From Lotus japonicus (Eukaryota; Streptophyta; Magnoliopsida; Fabales; Fabaceae), in NCBI RefSeq assembly GCF_012489685.1, contig NC_080042.1, forward strand, positions 15,266,150 to 15,330,149: 64,000 nt of DNA, given 5' to 3'. The notes under the pieces were generated by a model. The model was not told the DNA's origin. It saw nothing but the letters and a program-made list of their open reading frames with translations, and searched no databases. Positions 22,347 to 34,047 of this stretch are shown one piece after another. Position 1 is the stretch's first letter. The number at the start of each line of letters is the position of its first letter. Both the position numbers and the translations under genes were made by a program.

Positions 22347-23330
22347 AAGGCATCATCAACAAATTCAGTTTCCTCATATACAACAAGTCAAATTCCAGTT
22401 TTCAATGGTGAACACTATGATTACTGGAGTTCACAAATGGAGACAATCTTCCTTTCTCAAGATCTATGGGACGTCGTTGAAGAAAAGTATGAAGAGCGCC
22501 TAGACCCAAAAACAACAGACTGGACTGATGTCAAAGAGAAAGAATACAAGGAGAATGTGAAGAAAAATGCTACAGCATTAAGGATTATCCAACAAGGAGT
22601 AAACAAAGCCATTTATCCCAGAATCTTTGGTATTAAAAAAGCCAAAGAGGCATGGGAAACATTGAAGACTGAATTTCAAGGATCAACAAAGGTGATTGCT
22701 ATCAAGTTGCAGTAACTGTGGAGTGAATTTGAAAATCTCACAATGAAAGAAGGTGAGAAAGTCAAAGAATTTTTCTCAAAGGTGGCTGAAAAAACCAATC
22801 AAATAAAAAGTTGTGGAGATGATGTATCTGAAAAGAAACTGGTTGAGAAGATTCTTCGGAGTCTTCCTAAAAAATTTGAACACATTATTGCTGTTATTGA
22901 AGAAACAAAGTATCTCTCAAAGCTCACTCAATATGAGCTTATGGGGTCTTTAGAAGCTCATGAACAAAGAGTGAACAAATACAACAACCAGCCATCAGAG
23001 CAAGTCTTTCAAGCAAAACAAAACTTCAAAAATTCCAAATCACAGCAAGGAGGTCAATACCGTGGACAACCTTCCAGCAGAGGTCGTGGTGGCAGACAAT
23101 TTGAAAGCAGTGACAGAGGAAGAGGAAGAAGAGATTCCTCATGGCAGCAAAGACCTTTTGGTAACTATGATTCTTACTGCTATGTTTGTAAGAAATCTGG
23201 TCATGAATCTGAGAATTGTCGTTACAAATGCACTAGGTGAAAAATTCCTAATCATTCTGATAGGGATTATTGGCATAAAAGGGAAAATGATGGCAAAAAA
23301 AATGCTATTAATTATTCTGCAGAAGATGAA
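22347..23330 (+). pseudogene. Copia Gag
   Basis: The frame runs upstream of the ATG at 22437 (SQIPVFNGEHYDYWSSQ), which is the typical copia Gag start. The expected initiator codon near 22350 reads AAG before GCATCATCAAC, so the start appears lost. The Gag/UBN2 region follows (LWDVVEEKYEERL, AWETLKTEFQGS). An in-frame TAA at 22713 separates IKLQ from LWSEFENL. The CCHC knuckle is CYVCKKSGHESENC, preceded by an RGRG-rich linker. A TGA at 23238-23240 breaks the link to protease. Confidence 0.85.
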
Positions 23331-24884
23331 ACATATAAGTTGTTCTTGTCTGTGACTGATGATATAAAATCTGGTGAGAAATGGTATTTAGATAGTGGTT
23401 GCAGCAATCATGTAACTGGAAATCAAAATGCATTTGAAGTTTTGGATAAAAATTTATCATCTGTGGTTGAACTTGGTGATGGGAAGGAAGTGATGATTGA
23501 AGGAAAAGGTGTCATAGCAATCCACACAAGTGAAGGTAACAAAAAAGTCATTGATGATGTTCATTACTCTCCTAATATTTCTCAAAATCTTTTGAGTGTT
23601 GGACAAATCATGAGAAAAGGTTACAAGCTGATTTTTGATGATGATAAATGTGAGATTTTTGATAAAATATCTGGAAGACAAGTTGTTGTTGTGATGCAGA
23701 CTCTTAATGATCTTTTTCCTCTCAATATAAATTCTCTTCAATATGCTGCCTTCGAAACTGAAAGTCCAAATGACTCTTATCTTTGGCACTTGAGATATGG
23801 TCATTTCAATGTCAAAGGTCTGAAGTGATTGAAACAGAAGAATATGGTTGTTGGTCTTCCAGAAATTCAGAAGAATGATAAAGTTTGTGAAGGCTGTGCT
23901 TTTGGAAAATTGCATCGTCTTCCTCTTCCAAAAACAGCTTGGAGAGCCCAAGCTCATCTTGAGTTGGTGCTTGCAGATATTTGTGGTCCAGCAAGAACTA
24001 TTTCAGTGGGTAACAAAAGGTATTTTCTGCTCTTTGTTGATGATTATACCAGAATGATTTGGCTTTATTTTCTTGAGCAGAAATCCGAAGCTTTCACTAT
24101 GTTCCTGCACTTTAAAGCTTTTGCTGAGAAACAAAGTGGCTATGAGATAAAGACTCTTCGAACAGATCGTGGAGGAGAATTTATTCATAAGCCATTTCTT
24201 AACTATTGCAAGGAACAAGGCATTCAAAGACAGCTTACGATCAGGTACACACCACAACAAAACGGTGTGGCAGAAAGAAAAAATCGCACAATTGTGGAAA
24301 TGGCAAGGAGCATGTTAAAAGGAAAGGAGCTTCCAAATAAATTCTGGGCTGATGCTGTTAGTAGTGCTGCATACATCCTAAATAGATCTCCTACTGTTCC
24401 ATCATGAACATTGAGATGAGGTATAGTACCTAAGATGCAAGGAACGTGGCGTGAGATTCCTAGAGAGAAGTAAGAGTGTAACCGCTTAGAAAGAGAAAGT
24501 AGCTAAATTTCAAGCTTGTTATTACACAAATGAGCCAAGAGTCCCTTACAATTGATATCCTCTCCCTATTTATAGTTGGGGGGAGTTGGGCCTAACGCCT
24601 ATAAATCATTCTAATGGGTCAATTGGGCCTTCGGGGCAAGGGCCCAAGTCCCTGGTGTGATTCCCGCCTCAAGCCAGCGCCCCAGGGCGAGGGACCCTGG
24701 GGTCTCGCCCAGTCCACTTACAAAGGCGGTCCAAAACAAAACACCTTTTGAAGCATGTCATGGAAGAAAGCCAATTGTAAGTCAATTTAAAGTCTTTGGT
24801 TGTATTGCTTATTCTCTCATTCCCTCTCAAAAAATAGAAAAATTTGATGAGAAAAGTGAGAAACTTATTTTCATTGCATATAGT
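23331..24884 (+). pseudogene. Copia protease and integrase, interrupted by a solo LTR
   Basis: The protease has its intact active site WYLDSGCSNHVTGN. The GAG-pre-integrase segment (YLWHLRYGHFNVKGL) is followed by a TGA at 23826-23828, then CEGCAFGKLHR. The integrase core shows Asp in ADICGP, Asp in LRTDRGGEF and Glu in NGVAERKNR. At SPT the frame is cut by the solo LTR 24395-24716 and resumes as KAVQNKTPFEACHGRKP and FKVFGCIAYSLIP, until the second solo LTR at 24885. Confidence 0.88.
24395..24716 (-). mobile_element. Solo LTR, 322 bp
   Basis: Starts TGTTCCATCATG and ends GCCCAGTCCA (TG..CA), flanked by CCTAC and CTTAC, a 5-bp duplication with one change. Removing it with one duplication restores the integrase reading SPT-KAVQ. 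A minus-strand CTATAAATAGGGAGAGG suggests that orientation. The family is unknown. Confidence 0.78.
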
Positions 24885-26235
24885 TGTCGCAACCAGGATT
24901 GCGGCAGGACGGCGCTACAAACATTAGAATTCAGAAGAGTCGCCACCAATGTTTTTAAAGTGGAAAACATCAGAAAACCCATAAACTTATGATCTTCGCA
25001 ACTAGAGTTGGATCTGGGGGTCGATTACGCGTAGAGAAGGTACTAGCACCCTAAGCGTCCATTTATAAATGGTTACCCTAATTAACTGTGTGAAAGAAAA
25101 TAGCTTTTTATATATCCCACCCGAAGAAAATGATTTCGATAAAAAGATTAGTTTATATTTTATTAAGAAAAAAAAAGATTATTAACAAATTTGGCTTGAC
25201 GGTTGTTGATGCCCGCTCCTACGTATCCCCAAAGTGCGATGGAGAATTCAAAGCCACGTAGTTCTTAGTAATTTTTGGTTGGTTTGTGTTTTTTATTTTA
25301 AAAATATTTGATATATTAACATGTCTTAATTTGTTTAAAAAAGAGATTATTTTAGTTGGTAAGTTTTTTTTTATTTCACTAAAAAAATAAACCATCTACG
25401 AGTTTATACATTAAAATTTAGGAATTGATCAATAACAATTATAAGAGAAGAAAATAAGAAAGGCATCCAGTAGGTGATTTACAATTGATATTCATGTATT
25501 ATATTAGGTAAATGATCAAATGGATCTATTGGAAAAAGGAAGCAGATATGCGGTGGAAATAATAATAAAAAAAAACATAAACGGCTTTGCTGCAAATCAA
25601 TGGAAGAACAACATCTGAGCAATACTTAAGTTTGGAACCCTGAAAAACAAATTCATTATCATCATTCGATCATTTTCCACAACAGAGAAAAAGAATTTTT
25701 TTTTCAATCACAAACAGAGTGGACAAACGGATATATTCATATCAAAGAAAAGCATAGCACATATAAATAGCGAAGAACCAAACCTTTTTAATGGAACCAA
25801 ACCTTTCAATCGCCACTTGATGATCTTGCTACTAGAGGCCCATTCTCACACTCACACCCACACTCTTGTGTTTTAGAGTTGTAGTTCAAAGATGGAACTA
25901 CAACTCAAAAAGTGATCACTTTGTTTCTGCCTCTCTGGATCTGATCTTACCACACAAAACCCCCTCTCTATTTATAGTTGTAGGTTTAGGGTTTCTTTCT
26001 CACCACTCCTAGAATATTCTTAGGAATCATTCATCACCCTCCTTGGAGAGGAAGAAAAGCCCATCTAGAACAATCTAGTTTATTTTTTGTATTTATTATT
26101 TATTTTCGTATTTATTTATTTAATTAATATTATAATTTTGAAATCATATAAATAATTACAATTAATATAATTTTGAGTGCTATTTTTTATATTAAATTAA
26201 TTTTATTAAAAGTAGGACAAAATTAGGTGTTCACA
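24885..26235 (-). mobile_element. Solo LTR, 1351 bp, probably gypsy (Ogre/Tat-like)
   Basis: Ends are TGTCGCAACCAG and GGTGTTCACA with an exact 5-bp duplication ATAGT (24880-24884 and 26236-26240). A minus-strand TATA box (CTATAAATAGAGAGGGGG, about 25960-25980) favours minus orientation. The segment CCGCTCCTACGTATCCCCAA resembles what I remember of Ogre-type LTRs; this family call is tentative. No internal region remains, as expected after LTR-LTR recombination. Confidence 0.82.
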
Positions 26236-26267
26236 ATAGTGATGAGTCAAATCTCTAATTGAGAAAA

Positions 26268-27650
26268 ATGGATATTGATATTGAGAAAAACGCTCTCTCT
26301 GGAGGGGATACTGCGAATGCACTCGATAGCGGCCAGCCGCCGCCACCGCAAGGGAATGCGGCCCAACCCTCTTTCCGGGATACCCTCATGGGCGGAGTAC
26401 AACAGAGTCAAGTCAGGGAGGTGGAAGATCTCTGACAGTCAGGAAAGATGAAAGTGGCGTTTGTGAACGGGAACAGGCAGTTGCCAAAGCTCTACGTTGA
26501 CAAATCTGTTATTGAGAACATGTGCTCACCATGGAAGGACGCGTTGGTGGTGAGTCTTCTTGGGAAACGTCTGGGTTTCCGAACTATGAAAACCAAACTT
26601 AGCAACACCTGGCGGCTCATTGGAGAGTTTGATCTTTTAGATGTTGATAATGACTTTTTTCTGGTTAAGTTTGATCGCGAGGAGGATAAGAAGAAGGTGA
26701 TTGATGGAGGCCCGTGGGTGATTTTCGACCACTATCTAGCGGTGGCCACCTGGAATAGGTCCTTTATCTGCCCTGCTGCACAGATCACTTCGACTCTGGC
26801 CTGGGTCAGAATCCCAGGGCTTAATGTCACCTTCTACAATGAGAGTTTTCTACTGTCCATGGCTAGACTGATAGGGAAACCTATTAAAGTGGATAGAAAC
26901 ACATTGTCTGCGGAACGAGGGAGGTTCGCCAGAATCTGTGTGGAAATTGATCTTACTCAGCCGGTGGTGGGAAAGTTTTGGTTTGAGGGGTTCTGGTACA
27001 AAGTGGAGTATGAAGGTGCCCATATTATATGTCCCAAATGTGGATGCTATGGGCATAGAGGGCGAGAGTGCACAGCGACTGAAGGGCAAGTCCTGCCTCA
27101 ACCGGAGAAGGTTCCAGGTCAAGTGGGAACGGTGGAGGCGCCGCCAACAACTCAAGAAACCCTAGAACGCAACCCGCAACCCACCGCTACAGTTACGGAA
27201 GGTCCTAAAAAGCCGGCTGGGATTGACCCAATGATTGTGGTGATTGAGGATTGCCAGGTGATTAATGATGGGGTCGTTAAGAGTGTGGACCCCGCTTCCA
27301 TGGAAGTGGCAGGAGAATGGCTCACAGTTAAGTACAAAAAGAAAAAGAAGTTGGCTTCCCCACCAACATCGGGATCTGGTGCGCAAGTAAAAGAGAATAT
27401 TCCTTCTAGTAATCAACCAAAGCAGGGCTTTGGGAAAGAAGTGGGCCACCACACGTCCTCCTCCAAATTCCTTGGAGTATTTAATGCAAAAGCAATGGGG
27501 CCCAGTGATGTAACGGATCTGAGCCAGAAGAAAAGGAAGATTGGGGACACTAGTAAACATGCAAGTGGGCCCGGAAAAGAGGGATCCAAACCTCAAATCA
27601 AAGGCAAGGAGATGGCCCACAAAGGGGACCATGGTTGTCCATCACCTTAA
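26268..27650 (+). pseudogene. LINE ORF1, nucleic-acid-binding protein with one stop
   Basis: Starts MDIDIEKNALSGGD at 26268. A TGA at 26433-26435 interrupts the frame, which then continues unbroken for 400 codons (from ATG 26448). The main block (NTWRLIGEFDLLDVDNDFFL, KKVIDGGPWVIFDHYLAV) is the DUF4283 type found in plant L1 ORF1, followed by a CCHC knuckle CPKCGCYGHRGREC. The basic Ser/Lys-rich C-terminus probably binds RNA. It precedes ORF2 by about 0.2 kb. Confidence 0.88.
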
Positions 27651-27861
27651 GCCACTACATCGAATAAACTGAGCCAGGACCGAGGAAGTGGGGCAGCGAC
27701 AGCGGTGCCTCAACCCATTGTGAATGCTATTGGATCTCCTAACTTCATGGAGATGATGCAGGGCTTGGAAGAGAACATTACAGAGAGTGGAGTTTTCCAT
27801 GGAAAGCCACCTGATCAGCAATAACTCGTTGATGTTAGGTCTCTCTTTAAGTTGGTTTATT

Positions 27862-30800
27862 ATGGTGAATACAACCGGCTTAAACATTTTAGCTTGGAAC
27901 GTGAGAGGTGCAGCTAACGCTGCCAGTAAGAGACATGTGAAAGAGGTAATAAAGAAGTACCATCCTGACATTTGTTTCATTATGGAGACGCATGTTCAAT
28001 TTCGTCGTCTTTCTGCTTTTTGGAACCGCTTGGGCTACACTGCCTTGGAGGTGGTGGAAGCACAGGGGCACGCAGGCGGAATTTGGGCCATTGGCCTGAC
28101 GGCCCTTTCTCTGCATGCTGAAGTCGTGGCTACTCATGCTCAGGCGGTGACTTTGAAGTTTAGCTCTCCTTCTGCTAGCTGGGTGTGCACGGGAGTGTAT
28201 GCCTCTCCTATTCCCACTGCACGGCAGGCTTTGTGGACTCACCTCAGGGATCTTTCTACAACAGTTGAGGGTCCTTGGGCAGTTCTAGGAGATTTTAATG
28301 ATATTGCATCATCTGGAGAGCAGCGTAGGGGAGTTTTCTTGGCTCCTCGGGCGGGAAAGTTTGTTGACAACTTCGAGGCTTGCGGCCTTATTGATGTTGG
28401 TACCTTTGGTCTTCAGTTCTCGTGGTACCGCCATGCTCAAGGTAGGCCTCCGCAGCATCGGAAGCTTGACAGAGGGTTGGCCAATCTGAGTTGGAGGCTG
28501 GCTTTTCCGGAAGGGTCCTTCGAGGTTCTACCTAGGATGCACTCTGACCATAGTCCGCTCCTCCTCCGCTGCTGCCCTAGTGCTCCTCCGATTGTTAACA
28601 AGCCCTTTAGGTTTGAAGCTGCTTGGATCAAGCACCCTCAGTATGCCGCCGTTGTTGAGGGTGCGTGGCCGAAGGGTCTCCCGGTGCTAACGACTTCTTT
28701 AGACCATGTGAAGGAGGACTCCCTACGCTTCAATAAGGAGGTCTTTGGTAACATATTCCGGAGAAAGAGGAGGGTAGCGGAGCAGATTAGACATGTTCAG
28801 AGTCGCCTTGAGACCGTGGATTCCGCTATCCTTACTATTCGTCTAAGAGAGCTTCTTAGGGAGCAAGATGAGATCCTTTCCCAGGAGGAAATGTTGTGGT
28901 TTCAGAAATCAAGGGAAAAGTGGGTTAAGTGTGGAGACCGCAACACCGCTTTCTTCCATGCCCAAACCGTGGTCCGTCGCAGGAGGAATCATATCCAGGG
29001 AATGGAGCTCTCGGATGGGTCCTGGTGCATGGATGGGGAAAGGTTGAAGAGAGAGGTTCAGTTGTTTTTTCAGGGCCTTTTTGCTTCTACGGAGGACATC
29101 GATCTTGCGGGAGCCTTCTCTCAAAACCACACAGTGTTGTCGGAGGAGGCTGTTAATGCACTGATGCGACCGGTGACTCGAGAGGAAGTTTCTACTGCCA
29201 TCCATCAGTTTGGGTCCTTCAAAGCTCCAGGCCCCGACGGCTTCCAGGCCTGCTTTTATAAGGAGTATTGGGAGGTGGTGGGAGAATCGGTTTTCCAGTT
29301 TGTTCGTGGAGCCTTTGAAAACAAACGCTTTGACCCTACTGTTGCAGAAACCATGATTGTGTTTATACCAAAAGTAGACAATCCTAGGACTTTCAAGGAG
29401 TTGCGACCAATAAGTTTGTGTAACGTTACTCATAAGCTTGTCTCAAAGCTTCTTGTCAACCGGATTCGTCCTTTTATGAACAAGCTGATAAGCCCTTTCC
29501 AAAGCAGTTTCATCCCTGGGAGAGGTACCACTGGTAATGCTATCCTTCTTCAAGAGATGGTTCACTTTATGTGTCGGACCAAGAGAAGGGTTGGTGATTT
29601 AATTTTTAAACTGGACCTCAAGAAAGCCTATGACCGCTTGGATTGGAGGTTCCTAGAGGATACTCTTCGTGCCTTTGGTTTCCCAGCGGATTGTATTGCT
29701 CTAATCATGTTCTGTGTGACCTCAGTTAAGCTTTCTCTTCTGTGGAATGGTGATAGACTCCAACACTTTCAGCCTAGACGCGGATTACGACAGGGAGATC
29801 CACTCTCTCCATATCTTTTTGTTCTATGTATGGAGAGGCTTAGTTTGCTTATCACGGAAGAGGTTCAGGCCAATCGCTGGGCACCGGTGACTGTGAGTGG
29901 CTCCACCCTCCAGCTTTCTCATCTCATGTTTGCTGATGATCTTCTTCTCTTTACCAAGCCACTGTTGACCAGGTTCAGGTTATGAAGGATGTTCTCTCAA
30001 GGTTTTGCAGGGCTTCAGGGCTTGGGGTGAATTTGGAGAAGTCTAGAGTTGTGGGCCAGCGTCATCTTGGGAATTTGATTAAGGACCGTGTAGTGGAGGT
30101 CACAGGAGTGCGATTTGCAGATGATATTGGGAAATATCTGGGATTCCCTATCTTCAACAAGCGTGCCACAAGTAGGGACTTCCAATTTATGGTGGACCGG
30201 GTCAACGGGAGAATTGCTTCCTGGAAAAGCCACTTGCTCAATCGGGCTGGAAGGCTAACGCTGGCGCAGTCGGTTCTCTCCTCGCTGCCAACCTACTGTA
30301 TGCAACAGCTTTGGGTGCCTCAATCGATTTGTGATAAGATTGATAGCTGCATTCGTAGGTTTGTTTGGAAGGGTACCAATGGCCGAGGCCTTCATTTGGT
30401 TAATTGGGACAAGGTGGCTCAGCCGAGAAGTAAAGGTGGGTTAGGGTTGCGGAAGGCTCGGCATCACAACGTAGCCCTGCTTGGGAAACAGGTGGCTCAA
30501 CTTGTTTCAGGTTCTGATAAGCCTTGGGTCGCTTTGTTATCTGGTAAATATAATGTGAGGGGTAATTTTTTGGCTAAGGAGGTGTCTAGGGGATCTGTGG
30601 TGTGGAATGGTATCGGAAAGGCCTTGACAGCTCTACGGGAAGGATTTGGTTTCCGGCTTGGTAATGGAGAAACATCCTTCTGGTATGAGGAATGGTTGGG
30701 TGCCTATAAGCTTTGTGATCGGGTAATAGCGGTAGACATTCACGATAGGGAGGTTAGAATCAAGGACGTGGTCACGGGAGGAGGGAGCTGGAATTTGGAG

Positions 30801-31958
30801 CATTTGTTTACCTATCTGCCAGGGGAGGTGGTGGAAGCTATAACCCGTATTCCAGCTTGGGTGCATAGGGTCGTTCCTGATGCACATGTTTGGCTTGGGG
30901 ACATGTCAGGGACCTATTCTGTGAGGTCGGGCTACAAATGGCTGCTTGAAGGTGCAAGTGAGGCGGAGGCGACGGGAGCTGGCGAGGTGAATGCGAGTGG
31001 TATGTCGTGGAGCTGGATTTGGAAGGCTCATGCCCCCTTTAAAGTTTGTTTCTTGATCTGGCTTATTGTGAGGGATGCGTTACCTACGAATGCCCTCCGA
31101 TTCAGGCGGCATATGGCGGAGTCTCCCATGTGTGGTCGATTCCATCTTTATCCAGAGACAACTCTGCACTGTCTCAGGGACTGTTACTATGCAAGGCAGA
31201 TTTGGCATGGTTTGGGGGTGGATGGTAATCAGGTTGGCTTTGATGCTGCTGAGCCTCGAGCTTGGGTCCGGAACCTTCTTGGTGACCACGAGAGTCTCAT
31301 GCTGGCTGCAGTATGGGGTATTTGGTCTGCTCGTAATCGAGCAATTTTTGATGCCCATGCTCTGTCCCTTGATCGAATATTGCGTTGGATTCAGGAGATG
31401 AAGGAGGACTTTTCCCGCGCGTGGCCAGTTGTGGCGAGCGCGCAGCCGGAAATGCTGGTGGCCTGGATGGCTCCCCTGATGCACGAGGTGGCGGTGAACT
31501 GTGATGGGAGCAAGGGGGAAGGTCCTAACAGTAGTGGGTTTGGAGGTTGTATTCGGAACGCGATGGGAGAATGGATTGTCGGGTATAAGGGGTTTGGGGG
31601 CAGTGGTTCAGTCTTATTGATGGAGCTCATGGGAATCTTTCATGGGCTGCTTTTGGCTTGGGACCGCGGTTTCCGACATGTGCTCTGCCTGTCTGATTCC
31701 CAGCTGGCGGTGACTCTCCTTCTGCAGCCTCCTCCTCCCTCGCACGAGTGTGTTGTGCTGATTGCTAGCATTGGTGAGTTGTTGCGTCATCAATGGGAGG
31801 TCCGCCTTCAGCATACGCTTCGAGAAGGGAATTCTTGTGCAGATTTTTTGGCCAAAGCAGGAGCCTGCCAGGGTTCAGAAGCTCGTTTTGGTCCAGTCCC
31901 CTCCGCCAGACTTAGCTCAGCTCCTCTTAGCGGATGCGTTAGGAACAACTTTCTTTAG
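27862..31958 (+). pseudogene. LINE ORF2: endonuclease, reverse transcriptase, RNase H; one frameshift
   Basis: From ATG 27862 (MVNTTGLNILAWNVRG). The APE-type endonuclease is intact in motifs: WNVRGAA, IMETH, LGDFNDI, LDRGLANL and SDHSPLL. RT follows (FIPKVDNPRTFKELRPISLC, FKLDLKKAYDRLDW, GLRQGDPLSPYLF, FADDLLLF). A one-base deletion near 29960 shifts the frame just after the catalytic FADD. Translation resumes on the other frame (MKDVLSRFCRASGLGVNLEK) through the zinc-binding RT-associated segment and a C-terminal RNase H (VNCDGSKG, LMELMGIFHGLL, LSDSQLAV, NSCADFLAK). An RNase H after RT marks the plant-specific L1 branch. Confidence 0.92.
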
Positions 31959-32034
31959 GCGTTAGTTTTTCCTTTGTGTTGCTGGTTTTTTTTTTTCGAT
32001 TGCTTGTATCAAAAAAAAATAGTGATGAGTCAAA

Positions 32035-33763
32035 AGGTTATCGTCTTTAAAATCGAATGACTAATCAATTGGTGCTTTCAAGAGATGTATTTTTTGATGA
32101 AAGTGCAGCATGGAAACGGGAAGATGAAGATAGTCATCATGGGTTCTTTGAACTTGCACCTCTTGCTCCTATTAACAATCCCCTCAAGATGTTGCTGGCT
32201 CATCAAGGAGTGATACTGATGAAGATGATTCAGACCCTGAAACTTCTCCAAGAATGTTTCGTTCTTTATCTGAAATTTATGAATCTTGTAATATGTCATA
32301 TTTTGCAAGTGAACCACAGTTCTTCGAGGAAGCTGTAAAAGAAGATGTTTGGAGGAAAGCTTTGAATGAAGAAATAAGGAGCATTGAAAAGAACCAAACT
32401 TGGCAGCTGGTTGATCTTCCAAAAGGAAAATATTCAATTGGTTTGAAATGGGTTTATAAGACCAAATACAATGAAGATGGAAGTGTGCAAAAATATAAAG
32501 CAAGATTGGTAGCAAAGGGGTATTCTCAATTGCCCGGCGTTGATTTTAATGAAACCTTTGCTCCTATGGCGCGTATGGAGACAATCAGAACTATGCTTGC
32601 CATTGCAGCTCTATTGGAGTTGCAAGTTTTCCAACTTGATGTTAAATCAGCCTTCCTTAATGGAGAATTGGAAGAAGAAGTCTATGTTCAACAACCTCAA
32701 GGTTTTGAAGCAAGGGGGGAAGAAGGAAAGGTTTACAAACTGAAGAAAGCACTTTATGGCCTCAAACAAGCGCCAAGAGCATGGAATAGCAAGATTGATG
32801 CTTATTTCTTGCGAAGTGGATTCATGAGAAGTCCATCTGAACCATATCGCTATGTGAAGAAAAATGGAGAAGATTTTCTAATGGTTTGTCTTTATGTTGA
32901 TGATCGACTTGATTTATGCAGGGACCAATGCTAACATGGTGGACTCTTTTAAGGAGGCAATGATGAAAGAATATGAAATGACAGATCTTGGATTGATGAA
33001 GTATTTCCTTGGAATCCAAGTGAAGCAATCAAAAGGGGAGATCTTTATCACTCAAGAGAAGTATGTTTCAGACATGCTTAAAAAATTCAGAATGGAGAAT
33101 TCTAATCCAGCTCCAACTCCCATGGCCTTGAATGAGAAACTTCAGTTGGATGATGGTGCAGAAAAATCAGTTAGTTTGGTTACCAGATTTATGAATGAAC
33201 CAAGTAAGCTTCATTTTGCAGCAGTCAAGAGGATACTTCGCTATCTTCGAGGAACTAAGAAGCTTGGGATCAAATATGTGAAAGAAGAAGACAACAAGCT
33301 TGTTGGATATACAGATAGTGATTGGGCTGGAAGTCTTGATGACTGAAAGAGCACTTCAGCCTATGTTTTTTGTCTTGGCTCTAAGCCAATCTCATGGAGT
33401 TCTAAAAAGCAAAACTCAATTGCTTTATCATCAGCTGAAGCTGAATTTATTTCAGCAAATGAAGCCACCTGTGAGGCTATTTGGCTAAGAAGAATTTTGT
33501 GTGACTTGCAACAAATGGTTGAAGATCCTACTCCTATCTCTTGTGACAACCAATCTGCAATAGCAATGTTCAAGAACCCAGTTTTTCATGGAACGTCAAA
33601 GTACATTGAGTTGCGTCACAATTACATTCGTGACATGGTGCTAAAGAAGGAAATTTACCTGGATTTTATCAATACCAGAGAACAATCTGCAGATGTTCTT
33701 ACCAAACCGGTGTATTTTTAGAAGCTTCAGAAATTCAAGAATGCTATGATGATTACAAATTAA
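32035..33763 (+). pseudogene. Copia RT and RNase H, with stops, frameshift and deletion
   Basis: Copia pol resumes after the LINE: LSRDVFFDES, then RT ([63 protein letters not shown]). A one-base insertion right after YVDD moves the rest to another frame (LIYAGTNANMVDSFKEAMM). The stretch between EKSV and SLVTRFMNEPSK lacks the usual SLIGSLLYL block of about 25 residues. RNase H follows (YTDSDWAGSLDD, TGA, SSAEAEFISANEA, SCDNQSAIAM, ADVLTKPV). TAA occurs at about 32049 as well. Confidence 0.88.
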
Positions 33764-33770
33764 GAGGGGG
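33761..33770 (+). other. Polypurine tract of the copia element
   Basis: TAAGAGGGGG immediately before the 3' LTR start TGTTAAATG. Confidence 0.75.
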
Positions 33771-34047
33771 TGTTAAATGATAAGTATTTGTAATTGTTGG
33801 TTACATTTTATTTAAGTGTCTTTATGCATTTCTTAGGGGTTACAAGCATATTAATGCTTGGTGGTTACAAACATAATAATGTTAGAGGTTAATGTCTTTT
33901 ATGTAGTTGCATATGTTACATCATTTTATCTTCTCTATTCACTTGTATTAATAGAGAAGCATTGTAAGTTCTTATCAAGAAAATCAGAAAAATAAAAAGT
34001 AAGTCTTCTCCTATATTTTCCACTACTTTCCTTCCGCTGCTCCAATA
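33771..34047 (+). repeat. 3' LTR of the copia element
   Basis: Pairs with 22034-22315. Host coding sequence (GATGATGAAGACAAAGAG) resumes directly after it. Confidence 0.9.

Larger units (their letters stand above)
26252..32018 (+). mobile_element. L1-type LINE, about 5.8 kb, nearly full length
   Basis: Flanked by a 16-bp target-site duplication (ATAGTGATGAGTCAAA at 26236-26251 and 32019-32034). It carries ORF1 and ORF2 and a short A-run (about 8-9 A) at the 3' end after a T-rich tail. The 5' untranslated part is only about 16 bp, so it may be slightly 5'-truncated. It is inserted in the copia pol region at the position where the older solo LTR duplication also lies. Confidence 0.92.
22034..34047 (+). 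mobile_element. Ty1/copia retrotransposon inserted in the host gene, itself carrying three insertions
   Basis: Bounded by LTRs 22034-22315 and 33771-34047. Internal order is gag, protease, integrase, RT and RNase H on the plus strand, the copia order. It is dead: lost start, several stops, a frameshift at YVDD, and a small deletion in RT. It is interrupted by solo LTRs 24395-24716 and 24885-26235 and a LINE 26252-32018. I could not find a clean target-site duplication; the right LTR ends CCAATA rather than CCAACA. Confidence 0.92.

Noticed and set aside
26850..28631. Several long ORFs antisense to LINE ORF1 and ORF2
   Set aside because: Shadows of the GC-richer LINE coding frames, without conserved motifs.
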